Positions 10,730 to 22,571 of a stretch of 64,000 bases of DNA are shown here, in pieces. The notes beneath the pieces were generated by a model. It did no database searches and had not been told where the DNA came from. It saw nothing but the letters and a program-made list of their open reading frames with translations. Positions within the stretch are counted from its first letter, which is position 1, and each line of letters begins with the position of its first letter. Source of the stretch: Combretum micranthum (Eukaryota > Streptophyta > Magnoliopsida > Myrtales > Combretaceae); assembly GCA_024138025.1 (NCBI GenBank), contig JAMXBD010004295.1, positions 1-64,000 of the forward strand, in the 5' to 3' direction. Position numbers and translations under genes: made by a program.

Positions 10730-10743
10730 TGGTATCAGAGCAA
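10730..10743 (+). other. second primer-binding site, tRNA-iMet type
   Basis: TGGTATCAGAGCAA again follows an LTR end by 8 bases, showing that another copy of the internal region starts here in tandem. Confidence 0.92.
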
Positions 10744-11231
10744 CAAGGTTTTGGGAATTAAGAAACAGGATATTAGAAGTATAGAGTGGTAGAACTTGAT
10801 CTTATGTCTAAGAATAGAACTTTATCTTGGAGAATATTAGAAGAAGGCAGGAAATACTTATGCATGAATTGGAGGATATTTAGTGAAATACAAAATGGAA
10901 GTATCACATGAATACGATTTACCCTAAGATGTTGACCCAAGATTGAGAAAAGTATAAATGACTTGGAGATAGAACATAGTAGAATAATATGGAGAAAACA
11001 TGAAGAATACTTAGAATCTAGATATAGAATAAACATAGTAAGCCTACCTTAGTAGGATCAATAAGCCTTAATGCATAGTAACCCTATTCAAAACCAATTA
11101 GGAGCAATTTAAGTATAATGCCTCTTTTCCAAGTAAGACCTTTAGGTGAATAATATTAAGTACCTACGTTAACCTTTAATCAGACAAACAAAAAGTCTAT
11201 AACGCTTCTCTTTTCTTTAAAAACAAATAAC

Positions 11232-11684
11232 TTGTGCGTAAAACTCGAAATAAAAGAAATATCTAATACGATCGCTTCGTTTGGTACTAGGAAGCTACCC
11301 GAGGAAGTTACGCCACAATCAAGCACCCCTCTCGAAGAACAACAAGAACCAGAAGCACTCCCACCACAAGATCTAACTCAAGAACTCTTGACCACCATAA
11401 GACGTCTAGAAGAGACGATAAGGACTTATATACAACAAGTACCCATAACTTCTGCACCCGCTCCGGTTATAAGACCTCAACTCGGAGCAACACCAGTAGC
11501 ACAAGCCCCTTCCTTCATGGCCAATCCTGAACCACAAGCTAAGAAGCATAAACGACTTCAACCTCTTAAGGATTCCGCAACCCCTAAGGTCAGATGTTGG
11601 AAGTGTGAAGGAAGACATTTCCCCAAAAGTTGCCCACAACTGCAGTACAAGTGTTACTTCTGTGGAAACAAAGACCACAAAATC
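11232..11684 (+). pseudogene. truncated capsid-less Gag-like ORF1
   Basis: Second copy of the zinc-knuckle ORF. It is open from about 11232 (no ATG) and keeps both knuckles up to CYFCGNKDHKI. The frame then runs into LTR sequence and stops at 11705. The copy here lacks the one-base gap that breaks the copy near 3223, so it shows the upstream part of the protein in a continuous frame. Confidence 0.75.
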
Positions 11685-11723
11685 GCTCGGGGAAAGCGAC
11701 TCTAGGTTCGGAGCCGAGCCAAC
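11685..11723 (+). mobile_element. left piece of family A LTR copy 3, split by the Athila element
   Basis: Matches the LTR from about 10040 to 10080. The LTR resumes at 28312 after the inserted element, with CAAC repeated on both sides (11720-11723 and 28312-28315) as a short target-site duplication. Confidence 0.85.
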
Positions 11724-13197
11724 TGGTTGTGTGAAAACACTAAGTTTATAATTTGTAAATCCTATTAATTCTAATTTCACACAAAGGCAGAGTACCTATC
11801 ATGTAGTGTAGGAATTAAATCGGAATCGTCCTCAGGGAATAAGTAAATACTAGTAATTACTTTAATTTTTACTATCTAACTAATTAACTTGATTGATTTT
11901 TATACTAATTTTCTATTGATTAATTATTATTATGTAGAACAAAATAAATAAACAAATTCTAACTATGAACAAGATTCAATCAAGATTGACAACCTAGATT
12001 TCATTTACTTCCTAATTATTATATGAATCATTGGTACTCAATTCTGAATTTTGGATTGAATTCTTTAAGCTGTAGAGTTCCTCAATTAAACAGATAATTC
12101 TTTCAAGTTTATCTATTTATCTAAACTTAAGCCAATCAATTAGAATGTCTTCTAAATTAATAGAAACTCAAGTTTGTATGAAGATCATGACTCCTTCTAA
12201 TTTATTATTCACAGAAAATTCTTGTAATTCTATGTCTAGAATTACAAACGAATCTCACCAATTTCATAAATCTAATCATGAAAGTAACCTTTCGGTTAAC
12301 TAAAATGAAAATCAAAATTAACGTTGTACTCCGGAAATACAAAGTTAAACATATGTAAGAACATGAAATTGAACAAAAATACTTCAATCCTTCATTATGA
12401 GTCAATTTCTACACATAATAACGTTGGAAATAAACAAAACCCAGATTATACAAATTTAATCAAACATAGTCATAGATGATAACAAGTGAAATCTGACAAA
12501 AGAAGTAGAAATCATGATATCACCCTTTGAGAAATGAAGCTAAATCTTGCGATTCTTTCCTCCAAGTAATCTTGACTTGTTGTTGTAAATGGGTCTTCAA
12601 GAATCTTGCCCTTCGTTGTGTTTCTTCTCTTGAATCTCTCTCTTTCTATTCTGATATTGCGTTCTGCTTGTATGGTATGGTGTGTGTGTGTCGTGATTCT
12701 CTCCCCTCTCTTCAATTTATAAAGAAATTTTGAGGTAGAAGAGTTGTAATACTTCATGAAGCTACGGGTCTTTTGGCTCCCAAATGGTCTCTTTGTAATG
12801 CCCAACCATTGTGTTTTTAAGAAGCAAGAAGTCACCATCCTTCGTAAAAATCATGTCTTTTAAGGATAAAAATTCTGTCAAAAAGACAGAGCAAAAAGAC
12901 AGGACGTTTCAATATGTGTTGTCCCTCCTGCACTCCTCTTCAAAAGACAGTGTGAATTGACAGGGTGTGTCTTTCTGGTGTGTCCTTCTGATGTATCTAT
13001 TCCTTGCTATTTTGAACACTTTTGGTCTTCCATCTTTGTATTCTTGACCCATTTTGCTTTCTTTTATAAATTTTCTCCATTAATATCCTGAAAGCTAAAT
13101 TAAATAATTTTAAGTGCAAAATTCATAATATTAATCAATAAAATGATTATTAAATATAATTAAGCACTTATAATTTAGGAATAAATTTGGTTTATCA
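11724..13197 (-). repeat. 3' LTR of the Athila element
   Basis: 1474 bp, nearly identical to 26841-28311. On the minus strand it starts TGATAAACC and ends in CACACAACCA. A TATA-like TTTATAAA (12716-12723) sits downstream, on the minus strand, of GACAG/TGTGTC-rich short repeats (about 12880-12990). Small open frames inside it lack domains. Confidence 0.93.
12716..12723 (-). promoter_or_regulatory. TATA-like box of the Athila LTR
   Basis: TTTATAAA, with a purine-rich leader downstream on the minus strand; the same box is at 27830-27837 in the other LTR. Confidence 0.5.
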
Positions 13198-13210
13198 AAT
13201 TCCCCCACAC
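13198..13210 (-). other. polypurine tract of the Athila element
   Basis: On the minus strand GTGTGGGGGAATT abuts the LTR start TGATAAACC, as expected of the plus-strand primer. Confidence 0.85.
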
Positions 13211-14522
13211 TTAAACATTGCTTGTCCTCAAGCAAATAATTAAGGACAATAAAAAAATTCAAATAACTCAGAAATGGAAAATCATTTAGTATTTATTAAT
13301 TAATAGCAACTTGCTTTAATACCTATTGCTCAAATCTATTATATAAATGTAACTAGTATACCATAATCAAAATTCTAAAACTAATCCAAGTAAGTTAAAC
13401 TTTACCCTCACCATTTAATAACAGATTCCAAAGTCACAAAATAAAAGCAAAGTCAATCAATAGTAAAATAAATCTAGTTACCTTTCACCACCAATTAATA
13501 AGTATATAAGACTTCAATTATTTCTCTTAAACATAGCAATCTAAAGTGAAAGTATTTTGTATCAATTTTTCCCTTGGATTTTCTCCTTTCTTTTTATGTC
13601 TCTTTATCAAAGCCTTTAGAGGGACGGGTTTTTGCCCGCTTCTTTTCTTGTTTTCCTCTAGACGGGTTTTTGCCCGCTTCTTTTCAGCTTTTTTTTTTTT
13701 TTTTTATGAGTTAGGCTTGATTTATGCCATATCAACTCAATTTCTATGTACAATTCAGCACATCAATTTTTTCAAAGAGATTCTCCAAAAAGAATCACCA
13801 AGTGAAAAATATCATATACCCTTCCACTAAAAATTGCATAAGCTTTAAAAAATCTTTGAAAGAAGTATATACAAATTAACAGGCTTAGAAAATATAATTA
13901 TTTAAATTTCAACTAAGGACTTCACTCCCTTTCTAGACTCTAAAGTCCATTACTAAATAGCAAGTAAGTTTACCCCACTAAGATTTCATTCTACAATTTC
14001 AATTAGGTACACTAATCACAAAATAGATGAGTAAGATATTACAAGTCACTATACTAATTTTAAATAATTTTCTGAGTGATAGATTCAAAATATATTCTTA
14101 AAATACATTAGCAAAGTATAAGTGAGGAGTTTCTTTCTAAAATTCATCTCATCATAAAACAAGGATAAACCAAATTTTCCTTCAAAAATTTTTTTTCACC
14201 CCCACACTTAATTCTAACATTATCCCTTAATGGCAACACACATATATGTAAAGTAAGAGAGAGAAAAGAAAAGAAGAGAAAAAAAATAAATAAATAAAAG
14301 AAAAAGAAAGTAAAACTTCCCTGTTCAGCCAATTGCAAGATAATCACCAACACCAGAAACAACAAGTCAAGTTGACTTCATCTGAGCTACAAAACAAATA
14401 AAACAAAAACAAAGAAAACAAAAGACAAAATAAAACAAATAACTAAAAATAGATCTAAGAGTCTCCCCAAAATTGGGTGCTCAATCAATACAGTCATTCA
14501 AAACAGAAAATCAAACAAGAAA
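13211..14522 (-). other. non-coding 3' region of the Athila element
   Basis: AT-rich DNA between the end of the ATHILA ORF and the polypurine tract, containing a T-run near 13690-13706 and a short duplicated GACGGGTTTTTGCCCGCTTC block (about 13622 and 13662). No gene seen. Confidence 0.7.
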
Positions 14523-14673
14523 TTAATCCCCCTGGTAATCAGGATCATCATCATCTTCATTCTTTCTTTGTCTCCTTTTCTTAGTATGTGGTGGTGTAGG
14601 AGTTATTGTTTCCTCCTCCTCTTCATCATTTTCAGATTCTACCTCCTCTTCTTCAATTTCTTGTGAAGCTCGA
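14523..14673 (-). pseudogene. C-terminal piece of the ATHILA ORF, cut off by a solo LTR
   Basis: Last about 50 codons of the downstream ORF of the Athila element. It is very acidic (runs of Glu and Asp), then has a Lys/Arg-rich patch resembling a nuclear localisation signal and an Asp-rich end. It is in frame with the piece ending at 18331 across the 5 bp target duplication CTCGA, so the family C LTR at 14674-18330 is what separates the two. Confidence 0.8.
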
Positions 14674-15381
14674 TGTAAACCCCTAAATTTTCGGAATCGG
14701 TTTAACACAAAACCCTAACCGGAAGTCAAACGAAACCCTAAAGGTCAACAAAACCCTAGTTTACCGTATCAATCTAAGTCCGGCATTGCCGTTTTCTTTG
14801 GCCCGGAAAAACGAAGTTGGGTTAATTAGCTCAAATAGACCGTAATAACCATAGGTTTTATAAAAGTTTCAGTTTCGTGAATTTCGGATGTCCTTCGAAC
14901 CCGATCGGACGCAGTTCTCGAAAAACGTGTCCGGAAGCCCGGACTAGTAAAAATATTCCGAATATACCGTTAGACTCGTAAAAATATAAGTTTTCCAAAA
15001 ATATCAATTTCATAATTTTTCGGTAAGTAAAAATAACAGATATAGCTATTATACGCGTATTTTCTTACTACCGGTACTTTAATTGTCATATCTACTTTAC
15101 ATTACACTATTCATTACTATTCTACACTATTCTTTTATCTCTACTTTTTCTTACACCTACTCTTACACTCTACATAACCTATAATCTTAACTTTTTACCT
15201 TTCCCATAACTTTATATCACATCTACCTTACTTATTACATCTTTTATTTAACAAAATACAAAAATTAAATCACTCCCTCTCTCCTCTCAAAATGTGGCCG
15301 GCACCTCTCTCTCTCTCTTCCCTCTCCATTTGTTTTAATTTTGCATTTATTTTATTCATCCAAAAATCACTCCCATTTTCC

Positions 15382-15389
15382 TATAAATA
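15382..15389 (+). promoter_or_regulatory. TATA box of family C LTR
   Basis: TATAAATA in the context CCTATAAATACCCC, followed by a pyrimidine-rich ATG-free leader of about 114 nt ending in TTTAG|GTAA. Confidence 0.65.
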
Positions 15390-17155
15390 CCCCCCTCCTC
15401 TTTCACTTCTTTCACACCACTTCTATACTAAATTACTCTCTCAAAATCTCTCTAAATTTCTCTCAAGAAGTTCTTTCAAGAAGCTCATCTCCTTTAGGTA
15501 AAAGTTCTTCAAGAAGTCTCCATGTTCATCTACTTAGTATGAGCTTAGTGTATGTTTTCTAAAACCATGAAGGTTAAGAAAGCAACATAGTTCATACTTT
15601 GTTTTTGTTCATAACCACAATTCCTTTATGTTCATGTTCCTTTATATATTCTTCATGCTCCTCTTATGTTCATTTATGTTTCTTTTATGTTCATAACTAT
15701 CTATTATATCTATAACTATATATCTAATTAGAGCATGTAAGCTCATAATCTTGCAATTTATTTACCTTTCATGCAATTTATTTACTTCAATGCAATTTAT
15801 TTATTTCAAGTTGTTTATAAGACTAGTCTCTAGTCTTAGACTTGTCCTAATCAAGTCAAAACAATTTTTTCTTTCATTTTATTTCTTTATGGGACTAGTT
15901 TATTTCTTAGTCCCGGGAGCCTTGAAAAAGCTAAGACTCCAATACTTGATTTTATTATTTATGCTTTATGTTACTTTGTTTATTATTATTCTCATAATCA
16001 TGTTCATTTAGATGTTGTCCAAAAGTTTTTTTTTCTAAAGATAATGAAATAAAAGAAGACTTTTTGTCACTTAGGAATAAGTTTATGTGAAACATAAAAA
16101 TATAAGACAACAAAAATAAACTCATTCATTTTCAAGTTACAAAAAGAATTCGCTATAAATTTAGAAACTATTTTTACTTAAAAGCTAGTTAAATCTTTGT
16201 TACTTTACTTTGCTTTTCAAAAGAAAATATTTTGTTGACAAAAATGGTTCTTTTCATAAAGAAAATAAGATGGATGACTAAGGAAATTTTTAAGTAAAGA
16301 CCTTGCAAATAGGCAAAGAAAACTTATGGTTTGAAAAGAATAAAATTTTCACTTTTCAAGTTACAAGAAAAAGTTAATAAGATTATAGAAATTAGTTTTT
16401 CTACAAAAAGTCCTTAATTGTTCCACTTTGTTTTTACAAGGAAACCAAATTTTCATGCATGAGTAATTGTTTTGGAAATGGAGACATGAGAAAAGAATGA
16501 GAAATGTCAAGTAAGGATTTTTGCAAAACAAATGACAAAAAGAATTTGCACAAGAAAAATAAAGAATATCATATTTTATATCATAAATGTAACTTAGAAA
16601 GTAGAAAATTTTATTTTCAAAAGTCACTTAGAAAAAGATAAATAAAACCAACATAAAACATTTTTAGAAAACAAAATAAACAAGGTATTCATTTCAAAGA
16701 AATTCACAAAAACAATTTCCGAAAAGCTTCAAACCGACATTGTTTTACTTAAGAAAAATAATTTGGACAACAAGACATTTGAGCATGCTTAAGTATGAGT
16801 TACATAGTCATAAAAAGAGAATTTTCCAACATATAGATAACTAAGTATTTATCAAACAAATTTTGATTTCTTGAACCAAAGTTGTTTTTACTTGAAAATC
16901 CGTGGTAAATTTTGTCACCAGTTTTTCGGAGCCTATGTGGCTTTGTTTGGGAAATAATTTTAGAAATGGGTAGATCTTTTCGAGTAGATAGAAATCGGTA
17001 TATTATATGCGCGATTCCGAGTTAAAATGACCAAGTTATGGCCATTTTAAGTTGGAACATTCTTCCATACGAACTTTAACGTTCTTTGACATTGTTTTGT
17101 CAAAATTCAAGAAGATCTTCAAGAAAAACTCATTATGGGTATTTTCTTTGGTTAG

Positions 17156-17254
17156 GTGACCCCGAGGAAGGATTTCTTCACCCCGAGAACTATTACGATT
17201 TAGTGGAGTGTGTGAACGACTCATCCGCTTAGAGGAATAGACGACAATGGCATC
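17156..17254 (+). other. putative leader mini-exon, family C LTR
   Basis: 99 nt between TTCTTTGGTTAG and GTGAGT; it begins GTGACCCCGA, close to family B. It is longer than the 61-70 nt of the other families. Confidence 0.4.
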
Positions 17255-17786
17255 GTGAGTTTATTTCCATTAAATGCTACACTTGTTGTGCTTGTAAATT
17301 AGTTGCACTAGAGTTAGAAAAGATAAACCGATATGCATGTAAAATAATTCCTTGAAAGATTCTAAGAATATCGAAGCCCGAATTGTTCTAAGTGATTGTT
17401 TTAGTTTAATATTGATTTGTGTGAAATTCCTTGATCACCATAAAGTTGAAAATAATTATGTTATGACTTTATAAATTAATGAACTCATGCATACCACGAA
17501 GTGAGTCACATTACATGGTTGGGATATTATCCTTGGGTGAGAAGGATAGTAGGCTCATGTCGAAAGCAACACTTGGCGGAAGATCCGAAAGCGATTGCTT
17601 GGCGGCTTAATGGAATATGCTTGGCGGTTGATCCGAAAGCAAGGTCAAATCAAGTAGGTTCGGAATACTTGGCGATGAGTGCTCGCAAGTATAAAAGTTT
17701 TTATTGAATGCTTGGCGATGTGTGCTCGCAAGCTTAAATTTTCTATCATCAAATCTACTTGTTTTGAGTATCACCAAACCCCGAAT

Positions 17787-17832
17787 GGAGGGCGTAAATC
17801 CATTCAACATATAGTTCCCGGAAAGCTATATG
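17787..17832 (+). other. GTAAATCC motif plus hairpin, family C LTR
   Basis: GGAGGGCGTAAATCC then stem CATATAG (17808-17814) with CTATATG (17826-17832) around the 11 nt loop TTCCCGGAAAG. Three more pairs extend the stem past a one-base bulge. Confidence 0.5.
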
Positions 17833-18330
17833 ATTGTTTGCCCACGTGTTTGATGCATTACATATGTGTGATTAACCAACTTGTTTGAATCTTGTTACAA
17901 GAAGTTATTTATGGAAATAGTTCTCACTAAGCCTATTAGCTTATACCCCGATAGCTACCTTTTGCAGTTCCGTACTTATGGCTAAGGCCACGTGGACCAT
18001 GTGGGCAGGTAATCCCTTTTGAATATTAGAACTCTGGATAAAGTATCATAGTATTAGCATGCAAATATTTATATAATAGCTTAGTAATTTAGGGAATTGT
18101 TCCTAAGTATGCACAGTTTTGCTATGAACAAATATTATTGTGAATCCTCTTTTCTTAATATGTTTTTATATCTCCTTAAGCTTCATTATTCCATATATGG
18201 TCCTCTAAAATTGTGAAAGTAAGCCTTACACTTAATATAAAAGCTTTTGGAAATGACTAAGGTTGTCATACTTAAGCTTTAATATTGAGTGTGGCGGACT
18301 GCCACGTTTAGGGTACCCGTTGGGGTGACA

Positions 18331-19587
18331 CTCGAATTTGAGCATCGACTTCTTCATCATCACTGTCCTGTAAAAGAGTATGAAAGGAAGCTACCTGATC
18401 ATCCGGTGATGATGGAAAATCTTCTGATGGTCCAGTTGGTGGGGGAGAAAATTCTACATTGTTGTGAGCTGCAATACCCTTAAGACATGAATATATTGCT
18501 TCTTGATGGCGAGTTTGTCTTTTGGTGATCCGAATAAGACCCTTGAATAGAGACTTCATTTTCTGCAATATATGTCTATTTTTCTCCACCTTCTTGGTAA
18601 GTTCTTCAATAGTGTTTTGAGTAGAAGGTGGTGTCCCTGATGTTGAAGCTTCTGCTTTGCCAAGCCATTTAGTAAGGGCAGTAGGTGAAATAATATAGGA
18701 AGCAGCAACAACGTCTTTAGGTTCTTGATCTGGAAATAACTGTAACCCCTTCAGCAACTTAGTAATGTAAGTTCCATAATAAATGTATCCCTTAGCTTTT
18801 GCTGTTTGAGCTTGTCGATGGAAAAAGAAAGCTAACATCACTCCTAGATTAAGAGGATATTTTTCTATAATGCTATGGAGATATAATAATTCATAGGATC
18901 CCACTACTCCATTACTCTGCCCTTACCATTGACTGAATGTGTAATAATCCAATGGATTATTTTATGATTGACATCCAACAGTGAGGTTGCTTTGGCTTGC
19001 TTTGCTTTGTACAATCCCCCAGAACTGATCTTCCTCCAATAGACATGATTAAATAGCCCTGGTGGCCAACTAACTGGGAGGTGGCGAAATTCCTCAGTTT
19101 CTAAAAACTCATCAGTATAGAAACCCATAGCTTTGCAAATCTGAGGAATTGTAACTGTTGTTTCTTGACTATTGACCCAGAAGGTAATACTGTTGTTGAT
19201 TCCTGAATGTCTTGCTGTATTGGCTATGTTGAATGTAGACAAAAACTCAAGAGTAATTTGCCTATATACCTTCTCATTTACATCAAACCATTTGTCCCAG
19301 CCATTGTGATCTATCAAAGCATGGATAGCTCGATCCCGTTTATGCTTGGCTAATTCCTTCCAATTAAAAAGCATATTACCAGACAATTGCCTCGTCATAA
19401 GAACAGTGTATCGATCTTGTTCATCTCTAGACATAGGCTGAGTTGTCCTTGGAGGATCAGGAGCTCGCCTAAGAACAGGGCGTTGTAAAGATGAATTTTT
19501 TCTTGCCACCTGTTTCTGTCTCATTCTAAAGTTCAAACAATAAATGGAATCACAATTGAGATATATCATCCAGAAAATCCAATCCAT
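18331..19587 (-). pseudogene. ATHILA ORF family protein (ORF downstream of pol), main part
   Basis: The reading frame that Athila elements carry between pol and the 3' LTR, often called env-like by position. It resembles the ATHILA ORF-1 family of plant proteins by recall of blocks such as YRQITLEFLSTF and AKQAKATSLLDVNHKIIHWI. The role is unknown. I see no convincing signal peptide, and a coiled-coil-prone stretch (about 18530-18630) precedes an acidic tail. The frame changes once near 18911, fitting loss of one base, and the C-terminus is cut off by the family C LTR and continues at 14673. An envelope role is not supported by anything seen here. Confidence 0.75.
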
Positions 19588-20835
19588 AATTGACTATTAT
19601 TAGATGACTAACACAGAAAAAAAAATCCACCATATTCTTGTTCCTTAAAATAGAAAATTTAAATCAATTCACTTCATTCTCAATTCTCAGATTGCTTCCT
19701 ATTTATATTAGCCTCAATGAATCAAATAAACTCATTTCTCATAGTCTTCAAATAAGAATTCAATTAACCAAAAATTTCATACAATTTGAAACATAAATCT
19801 CTATTAATAACCAAACTTTTCAATGAAATTTTCATGTCCTAAATCCTATTTCCAAACTTAGAATTCCTTCAATAACCTTAATTCCATCTATCCAAAATAG
19901 TTCAAAGCATGTAGAACAATATAAACCACCAATTAAGACCTCTTATATAACAAATATACTCTAGGAACATAGGGTATATAGCAATCACGCCCATGTACAA
20001 ATCTACAGAATTTTCATAAACAACAAATATCATTCAAAGTTGCAGAATTTTTTTTTTTTTTTTTTACTTCAAATGGAGCTTCACGCACAACCAGAAAAAT
20101 TCCAGCAAAATTGCGCAATTAACTATCCCAAAGTTCAACAATTCATACATGTCTCCATCATCCACACTATTTCTACATACTTCAAATATCATTCATCTTC
20201 TCAAACAACTCAAGGATAAATGCCCCAAAAAAAAATTCTGCAGAAAAATTAAAAAAAAAAAACGCGCAATAAACACGCCAAGAACAGCCCCAATTTTCTC
20301 ATCTAGCTTTCTCCTAAAACTTGAAAAATATCTCATACAAACCCATCATCTCAAGATCAATAACCCCCAAATTTCAGCAACCAAACATTCTCCAACCACA
20401 TTTGAAACGAAATCAAAAATCCACCCACAACACGCCTATGAACCCACGAAATTTTCAGAACATAACAACCCAAAATAATTCATAACTAGTGTTAGATGAG
20501 ATAAAAACTCCTATAATTTGTTCAAACTAATCATCAACAACAATAGCTATGAGTTATAGTTACATGCAAGATAGAAAATTAACCCTAAGTTCTTGAGGAA
20601 GTTATTTTCATGGATATAGGTAGAAGGGAGATAGAAATGATTTAGAAAGTTTGGATTACTTACTTGAATTCTTGATTTTGATGGTTGAATGAGTGGAATT
20701 TTTGAGAGTATATGGAGTGGTGTTTGTGCCCTAGAGAGAAAAGAAGGAAGCCCTCTCTTTGTTTTTTTAAAAAAAAATTGAAGTTATTGAATGAAGGAAC
20801 TCCCCTGCTTGTGCCTTAAAATCACGAATTTGGGC
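19588..20835 (-). other. non-coding stretch upstream of the ATHILA ORF
   Basis: AT-rich DNA with T-runs (about 20047-20066) and purine-rich tracts (about 20730-20780 on the plus strand). On the minus strand this is the region just before the ATHILA ORF and could be its untranslated leader. No gene seen; the 109-codon plus-strand frame at 20149 has no domain. Confidence 0.6.
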
Positions 20836-21180
20836 AGTAAGGGACACGGCTTTGGGACTTGCCGTGTCCCTATGTTTTGTCCTTAAAATTTTTTTTTTTT
20901 TTTTTAAATGTGGGTAGTAGGGGACACGGCCTTGGGACTTGCCGTGTCCCTATGTGTTGTCCTCCTTGCTGGCGTGAAGTAAAAATTTGGGCAGTAGGGG
21001 ACACGGCCATGGGACTTGCCGTGTCCCTTTGTGCTGTCCTTCACAAATTTTTTTTTTTTTTTTTTGAACAATAGGAGACACGGCCAATTGACAGGCCGTG
21101 TCTTTGTGTGCTGTCATTTTAATGAAAAACACCAGTATTATCCACAGCAAGGGACACGCCTAACTGACTGGCTGTGTCAA
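20836..21180 (-). repeat. tandem array of five hairpin repeats, period about 77 bp
   Basis: Five units carry inverted arms GGGACACGGC and GCCGTGTCCC, 10 nt apart in the best copies: 20841-20870, 20921-20950, 20998-21027, 21077-21102 (9 bp arms) and 21151-21178 (imperfect). Units are separated by TATGTGTTGTCC-type sequence and T-runs. Related GACAG/TGTGTC words lie upstream of the TATA-like box in the LTRs (12880-12990). The array falls between pol and the ATHILA ORF. Confidence 0.85.
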
Positions 21181-21373
21181 TATGTGTTGTCCTAGAGTAC
21201 TTAATCAACACAATACAATTTATTCCCTTAAAGTTCCATTTCAGATCAAGATTAAATTACCATTAACTATCTAAAAATGATGAAATCATGATATGAACAA
21301 GGAAACCATGGGTTGCCTCCCATGAAGCGCTTTTGGTTATCGTCGTTGGCTCGACGTTCTTACCACCTTTTTA

Positions 21374-22571
21374 TCAGCTATTGAGTGCATGGAGCCGGAA
21401 CTTCTCTCGTCCTTCTTGAGTTGAATCCACTCCTTGGTAAAGCTTTAAACGCTGTCCATTAACCTTGAATGTTCCACTTTCCGGATGTTCCAATTCAACC
21501 GCTCCATGTGGAAAAACTTGTTTTACTAGGAATGGGCCAGACCATCTTGATTTCAATTTTCCCGGAAAAAGTCTTAACGGGAATTGAACAATAGAACTTG
21601 ATCACCTTCCTTGAACTGTTTTGGATGACAGATTTTCTTATCATGGTAAAACTTTGTTCTTTCTTTATAAATCCTCGTATTGTCATATGCCATCCTTCTC
21701 CATTCATCCAATTCATTAAGTTGCAACTTCCTTTCTCATACCGGATGATCCTAAATCAAAGTTAACTTGTTTTATTGCCCAGTAAGCCTTGTGTTCAATT
21801 TCCACGGTAAGTGACAAGCTTTTCATAAACAAGACGGTATGGGTGGTTCCTAGTGGAGTTTTATAGGCTGTTCTATATGCCCTAGGGCATCATCTAACTT
21901 TTCTGCCCAATCTTTTCTATGGTGCTCAACTGTCTTTTCCAAAATTCTCTTTAAATCACGATTTGAAACTTCAACTTGGCCACTAGTTTGGGGATGATAT
22001 GGTGTTGCAACTCGATGAGTTACCCCATATCGTTTTAACACTTTCTCAAGTTGATAGTTACAAAAATGGGTTCCCTATCACTTATAATAGCTTTAGGGGC
22101 TCCAAACCTTGAAAATAATTTTTTCAAAAATTTAGTAACTACCCGAGAATCATTAGTGGCCAATGCTTGAGCTTCCACCCACTTTGAGACATAATCTACA
22201 GCCACCAAGATATATTTATTTCCATAAGATGAAGGAAATGGTCCCATAAAATCAATGCCCCAAACATCAAAAATTTCACATTCCAATATATAGTTTTGAG
22301 GCATCTCATCCCGTCGAGATATATTTCCTACTCTTTGACATCTATCACAAGTATTTACAAGTTGATGGGCATCCTTGAAAATAGTAGGCCAATAAAACCC
22401 AGCTTCTAAAACTTTTTGAGCTGTCCTATTTGGATTATAATGTCCTCCGGTAGGACCGGAATGACATTCTTGCAAAATTTTCCAACCTTCCGAATGAGAT
22501 ACACAACGACGGATCAATTGATCTGCACAAACACGAAAAAGATACGGTTCCTCCCAAAAATAATACTTCAA
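21374..22571 (-). pseudogene. pol: Athila integrase, frame-broken
   Basis: Integrates the cDNA copy into host DNA. On the minus strand a zinc-binding HHCC region (H in GPTGGHY, then CDRCQR) leads into the catalytic core. The core has Asp in VWGIDFMGP, Asp in AIISDRE and Glu in [10 protein letters not shown], so the D,D,E triad is visible. Frame breaks are near 22573 (junction with RNase H), near 22069 and within 21557-21850, the first two fitting one missing base each. The C-terminal piece (21374-21556) has [21 protein letters not shown], the usual integrase tail. Confidence 0.9.

Larger units (their letters stand above)
10722..11684 (+). mobile_element. truncated second internal region of family A
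   Basis: Repeats 2593-3547 nearly exactly and stops abruptly inside the zinc-knuckle ORF. There it jumps to LTR sequence matching about 10035 onward. The two sources share AAATC at the junction (11680-11684), which points to illegitimate recombination or template switching. Confidence 0.85.
14674..18330 (+). mobile_element. solo LTR of family C (3657 bp)
   Basis: Starts TGTAAACCCC and ends GGGGTGACA, and is flanked by perfect CTCGA duplications (14669-14673 and 18331-18335). There is no primer-binding site or polypurine tract at either end, so it is a solo LTR left by LTR-LTR recombination. It is a diverged relative of families A and B, with the same conserved islands in the same order. TATAAATA is at 15382, then a 114 nt leader with no ATG and TTTAG|GTAA at 15497/15498. 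The young-looking insertion cuts the ATHILA ORF. Confidence 0.95.

Noticed and set aside
18904..19587. Envelope protein of a retrovirus
   Set aside because: The position suggests the 'env-like' label, but I see no convincing signal peptide, cleavage site or fusion peptide; it is called only as ATHILA ORF family.
20836..21180. CRISPR-like array
   Set aside because: Spaced repeats, but with T-runs and similar 'spacers', inside a plant retrotransposon; no cas genes and a eukaryotic genome.
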